Shown here in pieces: positions 8,425 to 17,783 of a stretch of DNA of 64,000 bases. The stretch's first letter is position 1, and every line of letters starts with the position of its first letter. The translations under genes and the position numbers were made by a program. Source of the stretch: Thermoplasmatales archaeon (lineage in GTDB: Archaea > Thermoplasmatota > E2 > DHVEG-1). Under the pieces are notes generated by a model. It saw only the letters and a program-made list of their open reading frames with translations. It did not search any database and was not told the origin of the DNA. Location of the stretch: assembly GCA_020350825.1 (NCBI GenBank), contig CP070724.1, forward strand, positions 1,564,231 to 1,628,230. Direction: 5' to 3'.

Positions 8425-9201
8425 ATGGCGAAACATATGAAAATTCTGTCATGGAATGTAAATGGTATAAGATCAGCCAATAAAAAAGGATTATTTAGTT
8501 GGTTTATAAAAGAATCACCAGATATTCTTTGTCTACAAGAGATAAAAGCCTTACCAGAACAAGTACCGTCACATCTAAGAAACACTCCGGAGTACTATAC
8601 TTTTTGTAATTCTGCAAAAAGAAAAGGCTATAGTGGTGTTGCAACTCATACAAAAGGAAAACCTGTAGAAGTCTCCAGAGGTTTCGGCATCGAAAAGTTT
8701 GATAGTGAAGGTCGTATTCTCATAATGGAATTTTCGTCATTCACACTTTTCAATATCTACTTTCCTAATGGTAAAAAGAACAATGAGAGACTAGATTACA
8801 AACTTGACTTTTATGATACCTTTCTTGCCTATGCTGACAACTTGAAAATAAAGGGAAAAAATATTGTTATATGCGGTGATTTTAATACAGCTCATAAAGA
8901 AATTGATTTGGCAAGACCGAAAGCAAACGAACACATTTCTGGATTTTTACCGATTGAACGTGCATGGATAGATACCTTTATTGATCATGGCTACGTTGAT
9001 ACTTTTAGACATTTCAATAAAGAGCCGAATCAATATACTTGGTGGGATTTAAAAACTCGAGCAAGGGACAGAAATGTTGGTTGGAGAATCGACTACTTTT
9101 TTGTTAATAAGGAATTTCTGCAACATGTCAAAAATGCATATATCATGCAGGAAGTTATGGGTTCTGATCATTGTCCTGTTGGGATAGAAATTGAAATTTG
9201 A
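8425..9201 (+). CDS. xth: Exodeoxyribonuclease III / AP endonuclease
   Basis: The 258-residue enzyme belongs to the exonuclease-endonuclease-phosphatase fold and cleaves DNA 5' to abasic sites in base excision repair. Motifs are [10 protein letters not shown] (start), LQEIKA with the metal-binding Glu, [12 protein letters not shown], and [11 protein letters not shown] with the catalytic Asp-His. Length is normal. The frame starts at ATG 8425, but ATG 8437 gives the usual [10 protein letters not shown] and lies about 25 nt after a TATA-like TTTTAAAT (8408-8415), so a leaderless start at 8437 is likely. It is monocistronic. Confidence 0.94.
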   Translation: MAKHMKILSWNVNGIRSANKKGLFSWFIKESPDILCLQEIKALPEQVPSHLRNTPEYYTFCNSAKRKGYSGVATHTKGKPVEVSRGFGIEKFDSEGRILIMEFSSFTLFNIYFPNGKKNNERLDYKLDFYDTFLAYADNLKIKGKNIVICGDFNTAHKEIDLARPKANEHISGFLPIERAWIDTFIDHGYVDTFRHFNKEPNQYTWWDLKTRARDRNVGWRIDYFFVNKEFLQHVKNAYIMQEVMGSDHCPVGIEIEI

Positions 9202-9304
9202 ATGGTCGTGAACAAGATGAAAACCTATTGTAAAAGGTTAGATCCCAATTTATTCGTAATATATCCTAAAGATTAATACTTTTTTTAATGTATGATTTTT
9301 TTGC

Positions 9305-10510
9305 TTACGCGCCAAATTTCTCCAAACGCATAGCATTTGCCAAAGCCAAAGGCATAAGATCCACTGCAGGAAGTCGAGGTCCAAGTCCACCAGTCATACA
9401 GGCACGTTCTCCAAAGTGATCTACATTATCAACTCGGCAATATTTAGACCATAGTATTACAGGCACTGGATGCCAGCTATGATACTTCAATAATGATGGT
9501 GTGGAATGATCACCGGTTACTATGATAACATCAGGATTTAAGTCTATTAATTTGGGTATTTCTTTATCTACCTCTTCAATTGCAGCCACTTTACGTTCAA
9601 AATCACCATCTTCTCCAGCGCTATCAACTTTTTTTACATGCAAATAAAAGAAATCAAATTCATCCCATTTATCAGTTAATGTATTAAACTCATCTTTTAC
9701 GGTCTTACCAATTTCCAATATGTGCATTCCTAATAGCTTAGCAAGACCCCGGTACATCGGATATGACGCGATTGCCGCACTTTTAAGACCAAAAGCATCT
9801 TCAATTGTGGGCCAGTCAGGTTTTTTAGAAAATCCTCGTAACAACAACATGTTGGCCGGATGATGATCCCCCAAAATTTCACCTGCTTGATCTAAGAACT
9901 GGGTTATCAAACTGGCTGTTTTTTCCGCTTCAGATGATAATGATTTTGGTTGTAGAGGCTTTTTCCCAACTTCTTGAGGATCAGTGTCAATAATTTTATC
10001 AGAGAGTCCTTCACCTCGCAACACCAACAACATCCGATGTTCTTTAACCGTCTCTACAAAAAAATCTACACCCGGTAATTCAATCTCACGTAATAAATTA
10101 CATAATTCTTCGTTCTTTTCAGTGGAAATACGTCCTGCTCGTCGATCTAAAACGTGGTCGTTTTCATCGATAGTACAAAAGTTACCTCGAGCTGCTACAT
10201 CCTGAGGCTTTAGTTCAAAATCTATTCCTAGTGCTGACAATACACCTCTTCCTACCTGATATTTAATCGGATCGTAACCAAATAAAGATAGGTGTCCAGG
10301 TCCACTTCCTGGAGTGATTCCAGGATTTACAGGTTGTTGCAAACCACATATGCCTCTTGATGTCAAGGAATCTAAATTTGGTATATTGGCTTTTTCAAGT
10401 TCCGTAAGATTATCTGATTCTCTAGGTAGTCCACCTACTCCATCTATAACCAATAAAACAATTTTTGTTTCAGCAGGTTTTTTTAAATTTCGTATAAAAT
10501 CTAAATCCAT
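9305..10510 (-). CDS. apgM: 2,3-bisphosphoglycerate-independent phosphoglycerate mutase, archaeal type
   Basis: This 401-residue alkaline-phosphatase-superfamily enzyme converts 3- to 2-phosphoglycerate in glycolysis and gluconeogenesis. Metal-site motifs are VLLVIDGVGG near the N-terminus and VTGDHSTPS with HSWHPVP near the C-terminus. The ATG at 10510 is preferred: GAGGAGAG lies upstream, whereas extension to 10543 would need TTG. The gene stands alone, convergent with xth across about 100 bp. Confidence 0.93.
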   Translation of the reverse strand: MDLDFIRNLKKPAETKIVLLVIDGVGGLPRESDNLTELEKANIPNLDSLTSRGICGLQQPVNPGITPGSGPGHLSLFGYDPIKYQVGRGVLSALGIDFELKPQDVAARGNFCTIDENDHVLDRRAGRISTEKNEELCNLLREIELPGVDFFVETVKEHRMLLVLRGEGLSDKIIDTDPQEVGKKPLQPKSLSSEAEKTASLITQFLDQAGEILGDHHPANMLLLRGFSKKPDWPTIEDAFGLKSAAIASYPMYRGLAKLLGMHILEIGKTVKDEFNTLTDKWDEFDFFYLHVKKVDSAGEDGDFERKVAAIEEVDKEIPKLIDLNPDVIIVTGDHSTPSLLKYHSWHPVPVILWSKYCRVDNVDHFGERACMTGGLGPRLPAVDLMPLALANAMRLEKFGA

Positions 10511-10751
10511 ATCAAATTCACTTCTCTCCTCAAAATTAACCAATTTATTTTAATATTTAATACGTGTACTCAATCATTAAATTTCTTAATAAAGGTTATG
10601 ATAAGTCATGAGCACTATTCATGTAGGTTTAATTCCCAATTCGTACATTTAATGAATAGATAAATCTGAATGACTGGAAGTTGCTTTGTGCCAGGTAAAA
10701 CATAAATACTATTTTTTATATAAGCCTGCCTATTAAAAGAGATTTGATGTG

Positions 10752-11813
10752 ATGATTGAAAAGAACGTTCGTTGTCCGAAGTGTCATGAAATAGTATCCT
10801 TTTCAGGTGAACCTGGTGAACGGATTACGGTTACCTGCCCAAAATGCGGTGCACAGGGAAAAGTCACATTCGAAAAATTAACAACAGATAAAGATTTTGC
10901 GATTGAGGTATCCCATCTAAAAAAAGTTTATGGTAATCTTATTGCAGTTAATGATATCTCGTTTTCCATCAAAAAAGGCGATGTGTTTGCATTTCTGGGA
11001 CCGAATGGCGCTGGAAAAACAACAACCGTCGAAATGATAGAATCGATCAGAATTCCTACTGCAGGGATGATTAAAATTCTAAGCAAAGATATTCGTACAA
11101 ATTTTGATGATGTAAAAAACGATATCGGCGTTCTACCGCAAGAATTTCATTCATTCGAACGACTGACAGTGAAGGAAACACTTGTCTATTTTTCAAATTT
11201 GTACAAAAAGCAAGCTAATGTTGATGAGATTATTGAAGCAATGGACCTCAAAGGAAATCAAAATCAGTTGTATACTAATCTTTCAGGTGGACTGAAACAA
11301 CGTGTTGGTGTTGCAATAGCATTAGTAAACGATCCTGAAATTATCTTTCTTGATGAACCAACAACCGGTCTCGATCCGAAAGCACGCCGCGAGGTGTGGA
11401 ATGTTATCGCCGGACTAAAGAAAAAAGGGAAAACTATCTTTCTCACCACACACTACATGGAAGAAGCAGAATATCTTGCCGATCACATAGCAATTATTCA
11501 CAAAGGAAAAATCATCGCCGAAGGATCGCTAGACGAATTACTCAATCGGTATGGAAAAGGGAAAATTCTCTATATTAAACGTTTAAAAACCAAGAACGTT
11601 AAAGAACTGCTCCAGCAAAAAGGATTTGAAGTTACATCTGAGGAAAATGGCGACATTGCAGTTAGAATTACTTATAAAGAACATGTCATCGAGGTCCTGT
11701 CAGCTTTACGACATGATTGTATAGATTATGGAAGTATTGATATTAAACGTTCTAACTTAGAAGAAGTCTTTCTACATCTTACCGGGTCAAAATTGGGGGA
11801 GGTAGCATCATGA
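10752..11813 (+). CDS. ABC-2 type exporter ATPase with N-terminal zinc ribbon
   Basis: About 353 residues. Residues 1-45 form a CPKC...CPKC zinc ribbon, unusual for this family. The ABC ATPase follows with Walker A GPNGAGKTT, Q-loop PQEF, signature LSGGLKQR, Walker B IIFLDEPTTGLD and a switch His in LTTHYMEE. The C-terminal tail resembles DrrA/CcmA-type exporters. The ATG at 10752 is preceded by an in-frame GTG at 10749. A TATA box lies at about 10713-10723. The gene overlaps the permease gene by 4 bp (ATGA), so they form one transporter. The exported substrate is unknown; drug, lipid or peptide export is typical. Confidence 0.92.
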   Translation: MIEKNVRCPKCHEIVSFSGEPGERITVTCPKCGAQGKVTFEKLTTDKDFAIEVSHLKKVYGNLIAVNDISFSIKKGDVFAFLGPNGAGKTTTVEMIESIRIPTAGMIKILSKDIRTNFDDVKNDIGVLPQEFHSFERLTVKETLVYFSNLYKKQANVDEIIEAMDLKGNQNQLYTNLSGGLKQRVGVAIALVNDPEIIFLDEPTTGLDPKARREVWNVIAGLKKKGKTIFLTTHYMEEAEYLADHIAIIHKGKIIAEGSLDELLNRYGKGKILYIKRLKTKNVKELLQQKGFEVTSEENGDIAVRITYKEHVIEVLSALRHDCIDYGSIDIKRSNLEEVFLHLTGSKLGEVAS

Positions 11814-12928
11814 GGTTAAAAGTAATTGCCTCAGATTTTAAAGTAAATATTAAAGCCTGGTCACGAAGCAAGGGGACGTTGTTTTGGACACTTGCATTCC
11901 CGGTGATGTTGATTTTGATTTTCGGCGCTATTTTTTCAGGAGTTGGCGAGGTAGAATATGAGTTGGATGTACAGGATTTAGATGATTCAGAAATGTCTCA
12001 CGAGTTCATTAAAATTTTAGAAGAGACTGGTGTGATAAAAGTAATCAACGTATCAGTAAACGAGGATATTATGTCGTACATTGAAGAGAATAACATTAAA
12101 CGGTTGCTCGTTATACCTGAAAAATACGGGGAAGTTATCATTTCATCATTTGGCACAAATGCAACAGTTGATCTCTTGTTTTATTTTGATCAAAGTGAGC
12201 AATCATCTAATCAAGTTATTCGAAGTGTTATTTCAAATGTAATTCAATCAATGAATATGGAATTATCACATGGTAGGGACATCATTAAAATTGAGGATAT
12301 ACCTACCATAACTGAAGATTTTGATTTCATTGACTTTTTTATACCTGGAATGATTGGATTTACCATTATGCAAACTTGTATATATGGAAGTATCGAAAGG
12401 AATACAAAGTACAGAAAATATGGAATTTTGCGAAAACTTCTCACGACACCTATTACTAGGGCAGAGTGGATTTTTTCAAAAATGCTCTTCATGATGTTTC
12501 TGTCTTTTCTTTCATCTGTGATAATTATACTAGTTGGCATACTTGTGTGGGGAATTACCATAACAGTCGATCCTCTGATGATTACTCTAATGATTATTAC
12601 TATCAGTGCCACAAGTTTTTTGTTTTCAGGAATGGGAATGTTAATCGGACGATTTGTTAAAGAAGAGGAAACTGCTGATACTGCAGGTGGTGCCATTAGT
12701 TTTCCGATGATGTTTCTTGCAGGAACATTCTTCCCACTAGACCAAATGCCGGAGTTTCTTCAGGAATTCGCACGAATCCTGCCTCTCTACTATGTTAACG
12801 AAGGTCTACGCAATGCAATGATCTATGCGAATCAGTCAGAAGCATTACTAAACAGCTTCATAGTAATTATTTTTGCTAGTATTTTTTTCCTTGCGGGTGT
12901 GCTCCTGACAAAATGGAATGAAGATTGA
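11810..12928 (+). CDS. ABC-2 type transporter permease
   Basis: The 372-residue membrane protein has one N-terminal membrane segment (about residues 21-42), a large extracellular domain (about 45-170), and five hydrophobic segments from about 180 to the end. The conserved ABC-2 stretch EEETADTAGGAISFPMMFLAG and a terminal FFLAGVLLTKWNED are present. It pairs with the overlapping ATPase gene. The substrate is not indicated by the sequence. It converges on the secreted metzincin gene with a 7-bp gap. Confidence 0.9.
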   Translation: MRLKVIASDFKVNIKAWSRSKGTLFWTLAFPVMLILIFGAIFSGVGEVEYELDVQDLDDSEMSHEFIKILEETGVIKVINVSVNEDIMSYIEENNIKRLLVIPEKYGEVIISSFGTNATVDLLFYFDQSEQSSNQVIRSVISNVIQSMNMELSHGRDIIKIEDIPTITEDFDFIDFFIPGMIGFTIMQTCIYGSIERNTKYRKYGILRKLLTTPITRAEWIFSKMLFMMFLSFLSSVIIILVGILVWGITITVDPLMITLMIITISATSFLFSGMGMLIGRFVKEEETADTAGGAISFPMMFLAGTFFPLDQMPEFLQEFARILPLYYVNEGLRNAMIYANQSEALLNSFIVIIFASIFFLAGVLLTKWNED

Positions 12929-12935
12929 TTGCTTC

Positions 12936-15005
12936 TCAGGGTAATTCAAAATCCGTATTTTTAAAAAATGTAAAATCTAGATTGTTCCAATCATCAAAAT
13001 CTCCTTTACCATGAGAACCATCTGAATAATTAATTATTGAGTATGTATATCGATAGTTCATGCAACTTTTATAGTTTCGATATTTCAACCATTGTCTGGT
13101 AAACAGTTTTGCTGCAATCATGTTGTCATTACCTCCATGGTCGTCAACAGTTAATCCAAAAGTATGTCCCAACTCGTGTAATGCACCTGCAACTATCAAT
13201 CGTCCTCTACTAAATATTGGTGAATCCTCTTGGAGTGTTTGTGCCGATATTTGAAAGGAATCAAGATGATTCCATCCTACAAAGGTAAAACCTGGTCCAG
13301 CTCCATAGTCACACACCAGGCAGTAATGGAAAATTCCCTTCCTCGGATTATTTAGGTTATTATGCAGAAAGTATTCCCAGTAAATATCGCGGAGATCTGC
13401 ATAAGAAAAATGCGTACCATATAAAATCTCTTCTCCTCCTTCCAGATTGCCGAGGTCAACATGAAGCGAAATATTTTGTTTCTCAAATACCGCTATCATT
13501 TTATCCACATAATAATCTGGAGGTTTATTGGAAGCATTATTTTGATTTTTTGCTATCACCCAATCAAACTCTAAAAATATGTCTTTATGAAATGGATTTG
13601 ATCCGTAATCGTCGGTATAGCATTCTTCAATGTTGTTCAAACCATCCTTATCAGGGTCAAGGTTTTTATGATCATTCCAAGAATTTGGTTCATACCCCCA
13701 TTTTTCCTCCCACCAATCTGGAACATGATCATTATCACTATCTATTCCTAGAAGTTCTATTTCAACATATCGAGAATTGTTAATTTCAACATTGAACAAT
13801 CCATAATCTATTTCCCAACTTGTACCAGCAGTATCAACTTTTTGCAATAGCCATGGAAAAACGGTTACGCGACCAAATTTCATAAGTATTTTATCTTTTG
13901 ATTCCCGATCAAATAATGCCGGTCCAAAAGGTGAACCCCACCAGTTATACCTTACATCACATATTGAATGTATAGAATATAGTCCACAAATAGAACTGTG
14001 AATATTGTTGTTCAGTAATCTAAATTTACTGTTTTTTACTTGTATTCCCAATCTTAAGTTTTCTGATAAATCACATTGTTCAACCATTATGTTTTCCGAA
14101 TTTTTATTTACGTTAATTGCAAAATGTGTGTTCCAAAACAAATTACAGTTTGAGATGTATATAGTTGAACTATTCGAAATTTTAATTCCAAATCCATTGT
14201 GATTAACATTACAATCGGAAATATTGATATTACTACAATAACTTAAGAAAAAACCACCTTGATTGTCATTATTGTTATATGCAGCACATCTTATCGATTC
14301 GATATTTGAAGAGTTATTAAAGAAGTAAGCAATGCCATTTGTGTGTGCATAACAACCGATAATTTTGATTTCATCAGAACTTCCAAGATTTAGTCCGATT
14401 CCATTATGACAAAAATAGCAATCACTGATTTTGCTGCTGTGTGATGATTTAAGATATATGCCCTCTCCATTAGTATGAAAGGTGCAGTTATTTATTTCAT
14501 TATAATAGGTCTCATTTACGTATATACCAGTTTTTGTCCTGTAAAAAATACATTCTGTTATTTGGTTATTCTCCGAATCAAGTTTTATGCCAGCGTTATG
14601 CATATATCCCCCAGAGTTTCTAATTGTAAAATTATGTACATTTACATGATCTGCAATTAGATAGACAACAAATTCTTTGTAAGTTCCATCTATAATTGTA
14701 CTGCTTTTATTCTCACCAATTATTGAAAGAGATTTGTCAACTACAACATTCTCATGATATATTCCGTTGAAAACGTAAACAACATCTCCTTCAGTTGCAT
14801 TCTCAATGGCGTCTTGAATATGCTGGAAGGGGTGTGTCTGCGATCCATTCCATGGTCCACCCGTATTATTGCCATCAACGTATATCATTTTTCTGTTGAT
14901 TACATCATTTGTTGTTTCAACCTGTTCGCCTATACTATTGATTACAGAAATATTAGTAAGTAAAAATAGTAGGATTATAATTAATGAGACGGATTTTTTT
15001 TTCAT
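12936..15005 (-). CDS. Secreted beta-helix protein with C-terminal metzincin-like protease domain
   Basis: This 689-residue protein has a signal peptide (1-25), a NosD-like right-handed beta-helix (about 40-380) that starts with YVDGNN and HPFQHIQDAIENA, and a calcium-binding linker with DSDNDHVPDWW and DPDKDGLNNIEE. The C-terminal domain holds HELGHTFG (from H610) and a Met-turn-like SCMNY (M649), as in metzincins. The usual third ligand position of HExxHxxGxxH is Val, followed by D621, D622 and H623, so the third zinc ligand is unclear. Secretion and substrate binding by the helix are inferred. A similar helix ends the gingipain-like protein at 40947-44090. Confidence 0.8.
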   Translation of the reverse strand: MKKKSVSLIIILLFLLTNISVINSIGEQVETTNDVINRKMIYVDGNNTGGPWNGSQTHPFQHIQDAIENATEGDVVYVFNGIYHENVVVDKSLSIIGENKSSTIIDGTYKEFVVYLIADHVNVHNFTIRNSGGYMHNAGIKLDSENNQITECIFYRTKTGIYVNETYYNEINNCTFHTNGEGIYLKSSHSSKISDCYFCHNGIGLNLGSSDEIKIIGCYAHTNGIAYFFNNSSNIESIRCAAYNNNDNQGGFFLSYCSNINISDCNVNHNGFGIKISNSSTIYISNCNLFWNTHFAINVNKNSENIMVEQCDLSENLRLGIQVKNSKFRLLNNNIHSSICGLYSIHSICDVRYNWWGSPFGPALFDRESKDKILMKFGRVTVFPWLLQKVDTAGTSWEIDYGLFNVEINNSRYVEIELLGIDSDNDHVPDWWEEKWGYEPNSWNDHKNLDPDKDGLNNIEECYTDDYGSNPFHKDIFLEFDWVIAKNQNNASNKPPDYYVDKMIAVFEKQNISLHVDLGNLEGGEEILYGTHFSYADLRDIYWEYFLHNNLNNPRKGIFHYCLVCDYGAGPGFTFVGWNHLDSFQISAQTLQEDSPIFSRGRLIVAGALHELGHTFGLTVDDHGGNDNMIAAKLFTRQWLKYRNYKSCMNYRYTYSIINYSDGSHGKGDFDDWNNLDFTFFKNTDFELP

Positions 15006-15215
15006 TTTTCTAGCGATTATTTAAAGTATATTTATAATACATAAATATATCTATATAAAATAGCTTTCTTCTAAATTTTTATTAAAAATAAATTAAAATT
15101 TTTATAATTTCTTTTTAAAATATAGAAAATTATTTATATTTATAATTACAAATATACTTATATGGATAGTGTTGGCAATTAACACTAAACAGATTGGTAA
15201 GAGATTGTGAAAAAA
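15006..15215. other. AT-rich intergenic region
   Basis: Part of a 410-bp space between the metzincin gene and the RAM-domain gene. It is nearly pure A/T from 15030 to 15165, with several TATA-like stretches. I see nothing else here except the possible small ORF at 15215-15340. Confidence 0.4.
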
Positions 15216-15340
15216 TGTTGATTGTTGGAAGTACTTCAGATATTGAGGAACAAAGAGATATCAGATCAATAGCAGAAATATTCATAATTGGAGAAAGATT
15301 TAGATATTTTGCACTCCGACAAAAAAACAAGAAAAAATAA
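15215..15340 (+). CDS. Possible 41-residue protein
   Basis: An ATG at 15215 opens 41 codons with a charged, protein-like composition (DIEEQRDIRSIAEIF then a basic KNKKK tail). No Shine-Dalgarno is visible. The AT-rich stretch upstream could hold the promoter. No family is recognised, and a spurious ORF is quite possible. Confidence 0.22.
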   Translation: MLIVGSTSDIEEQRDIRSIAEIFIIGERFRYFALRQKNKKK

Positions 15341-15415
15341 AATTTTAAAGGATTATCTATAGATGAAAAACTAAATCTAATTTTGTTCGTAAAAATTCAT
15401 GAATAGAAACATTTT

Positions 15416-15658
15416 TTACCCAGATAAACTCTTGGTTCCAATGAGTGTTTTTGTGTCCATTATACCTCTTGTTGACCGTATTTTGTTAATAACGATACCA
15501 CCAATATTATCGATATCTCTACACTCAATTTTTACGAGAATATCATATTCTCCAAAGAGTGGATGTACCTCTACTATTTCTGTTATTGTATTGAGTTTTT
15601 CATATACCTCTTTTTCTTTTAAAGGGCTTATACTCAACAATGCAAATCCAATTGCCAT
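15416..15658 (-). CDS. Stand-alone RAM (Lrp/AsnC ligand-binding) domain protein
   Basis: The 80-residue protein consists only of the alpha/beta RAM domain of Lrp/AsnC regulators, without HTH. The typical HPLFGEYDILVKIE and VINKIRSTRGIMDTKTL are present. Such proteins form oligomers that bind small molecules such as amino acids. An AGGTGA ribosome-binding site precedes the ATG. It lies 122 bp downstream of the PAC2 gene on the same strand; the same PAC2-then-RAM order recurs at 61752-62886. A third copy is at 46243-46476. Confidence 0.85.
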   Translation of the reverse strand: MAIGFALLSISPLKEKEVYEKLNTITEIVEVHPLFGEYDILVKIECRDIDNIGGIVINKIRSTRGIMDTKTLIGTKSLSG

Positions 15659-15780
15659 GGTTCACCTGAATGCCATTTCTATATCTTATAGTTTTCTTTG
15701 TTTCTGAAACCTACTGTATTAAATAAATCGTAAGGATAACTTTTCTGTATAAATAGATATAAAGAAAAACAAGAGTTTCC

Positions 15781-16581
15781 TTATCCGTACATGGAATGAG
15801 GAATTGGTGGCATTGATGGAGCTGTTGGCTTTGATTGCTCCAGGAACTTTCTTATATTTTTCTCTATCTCCTTTGCCTCCTTATACAAGGGTTTTGGATC
15901 AATTTTTATCCCTGGGAGCATTATGTCTAATTTATCCAATAAATTCCCAGCAGCCCTGGAATCCGGGTATGATGCATGAGCCTCTGCCAACAGGCAGAGA
16001 ACATCGTGTTTCATAAGAACCCCTCTAAATAAAAGGACACCAGTGACACCGGTAATCATGCCTTCTTGGGTTTCCATTATTTTATGCTTTTTAAGAATGC
16101 TTTTCATTTTAGGATTACTACCTACTCCCAAAACCTGTAATTCTTGTTTCTTTATATCACCCACAGCATGTGTTCCCTCTAAAGCAACAATTGGTTTGCA
16201 TCCTTTCTTATCTGACCATTCCAGAATGGTATCACCCAATAGCATTATGGTATCCATTGGTGGCATGAATTCGGATATTATCACGGTAATTTGCTCACAG
16301 GTGCCATCTGGTCCACAAACCTTATTTCCAGTATATATCCTTACAGGGGGAGAAGGAATAGATTTATGAATGACTGTAGCCGGCATAAAATTTTTTGAAA
16401 CGATTGCTCCTATTTCATCGAGTTTTAACGAATCAATGATAAAACGTCCAGCAATGGAACTAACCAATCCCACAGTTGGGAATGCAACAACAAGCATGGA
16501 ATTTGAAAGATCCACTTCTTTATATTCTACTATAGATATATCTTCCATAGCTTCAAAATATGATATTTTGTATTTAAACAT
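15781..16581 (-). CDS. PAC2 family protein, proteasome-assembly-chaperone-like, with HbYX end
   Basis: The 266-residue protein is a PAC2-family (PF09754-type) member: LVVAFPTVGLVSSIAGRFI near the N-terminus, then VIISEFMPP, GVTGVLLFRG, and LAEAHASYPDSRAAGNLLDKL. It ends in S-M-Y-G. Hydrophobic-Tyr-any residue at the extreme C-terminus is the HbYX motif that archaeal PbaA and yeast Pba1-Pba2 use to dock into 20S alpha-rings. The paralogue at 62086-62886 has the same last four residues. Start at the first ATG is preferred because a TATA-like ATTATAAC lies about 30 nt upstream; ATG 16548 is an alternative. Confidence 0.85.
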   Translation of the reverse strand: MFKYKISYFEAMEDISIVEYKEVDLSNSMLVVAFPTVGLVSSIAGRFIIDSLKLDEIGAIVSKNFMPATVIHKSIPSPPVRIYTGNKVCGPDGTCEQITVIISEFMPPMDTIMLLGDTILEWSDKKGCKPIVALEGTHAVGDIKKQELQVLGVGSNPKMKSILKKHKIMETQEGMITGVTGVLLFRGVLMKHDVLCLLAEAHASYPDSRAAGNLLDKLDIMLPGIKIDPKPLYKEAKEIEKNIRKFLEQSKPTAPSMPPIPHSMYG

Positions 16582-16655
16582 TGCTTGAGATTTTAAAAAT
16601 AACTGTTATAATATGATCATTATTTTTCTCTAAAAATAGTAAAAATATAAATACA

Positions 16656-17252
16656 TTATTCTACAATTTCTGTTAATTCTGATAGTTTTTTAATAGTATA
16701 ATCGGCGTTAATATCAATACCAACAACAGTACAGCCTGCGGCTTTTCCTGCTTTTACATCATTCTCTGTATCTCCAACTAACAGCACAGTTTCTGGGGAA
16801 ACATCTAAGCGTTTACAGGCCTTGAATATAATTTCAGGATCGGGTTTTGCTTTTCGTACATCATCACTTGTGATTAAATGGCTGAAACATGTTTCAATGT
16901 CGAACTTCTTTAGTATTTGCTTTGCACAGTCTCTAGGGGTATTAGTTATTATTGCCTTTTTGTACATTTTTAATTTTTGTAATGTATCTTTTGTATCGGT
17001 ATAGATATGAACGGCATTAATATACTCGCTATAAATGGTGTTACAGAAATTCCCTATTTCAGGTTCAAGTTGCATCTTCTCTAGGTTATCCCGGAGATCG
17101 TGTCCCCAGTATATCTTAATAAATTCATCTCTGCTGATTTCTTTGTGATTAAAAGCTTTAAGAGCCTGATTGAGGGATTTCCACCAGGATTCTAATGAAT
17201 CAACGAGAACACCGTCCATGTCAAAAAGAATCGCGCTTGGTTTTATTTTCAT
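16656..17252 (-). CDS. HAD-superfamily hydrolase
   Basis: This 198-residue phosphatase-like protein has HAD motif I (FDMDGVLVDS), motif II with the ITNTP Thr, the motif III Lys in RKAKPDPEI, and motif IV VGDTENDVKAGKAAG. The helical cap between motifs I and II fits the phosphoglycolate phosphatase/beta-phosphoglucomutase group. The substrate cannot be read from the sequence. It is monocistronic, divergent from yjbQ. Confidence 0.87.
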   Translation of the reverse strand: MKIKPSAILFDMDGVLVDSLESWWKSLNQALKAFNHKEISRDEFIKIYWGHDLRDNLEKMQLEPEIGNFCNTIYSEYINAVHIYTDTKDTLQKLKMYKKAIITNTPRDCAKQILKKFDIETCFSHLITSDDVRKAKPDPEIIFKACKRLDVSPETVLLVGDTENDVKAGKAAGCTVVGIDINADYTIKKLSELTEIVE

Positions 17253-17343
17253 ATATTTACAGCCGAATTCAAAGTATATTAGAGTGACACAAAAATCTTT
17301 CCAATGGGATATAGTTTAAATATCTTGATTATAATGATTTTTT

Positions 17344-17748
17344 ATGAAGGAGTTAAAAATTCGTTCTAATATGAGAAACGAAATGATTGATATCACACAT
17401 GATATTCAAAGACAGGTAGACGAGGAAAATTTAGTAGAGGGTATTGTCGTTGCCTATGTGCCTCATACAACCGCCGGGATAACAATTAATGAAGGTGCTG
17501 ATCCAAGTGTTCAGCGTGACATTATTGAACAATTAAAAAAGATTGTACCAGAGAACGGTGATTATAATCATATGGAAGGAAATAGCGATGCGCATATCAA
17601 AGCAAGTCTCTTGGGATCATCTATCACAACTTTTGTGAGAAACAAAAAACTAATTTTGGGCACATGGCAGCATATATTTTTTTATGAGGGAGATGGACCA
17701 CGAAACAGGAAAGTTTACCTGAATATGATATCACTAAAACAATCTTAA
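17344..17748 (+). CDS. yjbQ: YjbQ family protein (UPF0047)
   Basis: The 134-residue protein has the hallmarks of the YjbQ/UPF0047 family: VPHTTAGITINEGADPSV, the HMEGNSDAHIKASLLG loop, and LGTWQHIFFYEGDGPRNRKV. Members show weak thiamine phosphate synthase activity, but the physiological role is unclear. A TATA-like TTTAAATA at about 17316-17323 precedes the ATG by about 25 nt, suggesting a leaderless message. The HTH regulator downstream is on the opposite strand. Confidence 0.88.
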   Translation: MKELKIRSNMRNEMIDITHDIQRQVDEENLVEGIVVAYVPHTTAGITINEGADPSVQRDIIEQLKKIVPENGDYNHMEGNSDAHIKASLLGSSITTFVRNKKLILGTWQHIFFYEGDGPRNRKVYLNMISLKQS

Positions 17749-17783
17749 AAGAGATGCATATTGATCAATAACTATCAAAAATT

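Noticed and set aside
15130..15330. 66-codon minus-strand ORF
   Set aside because: It lies in extremely AT-rich DNA, has no start signals, and is rich in Ile, Ser and Tyr as expected by chance.
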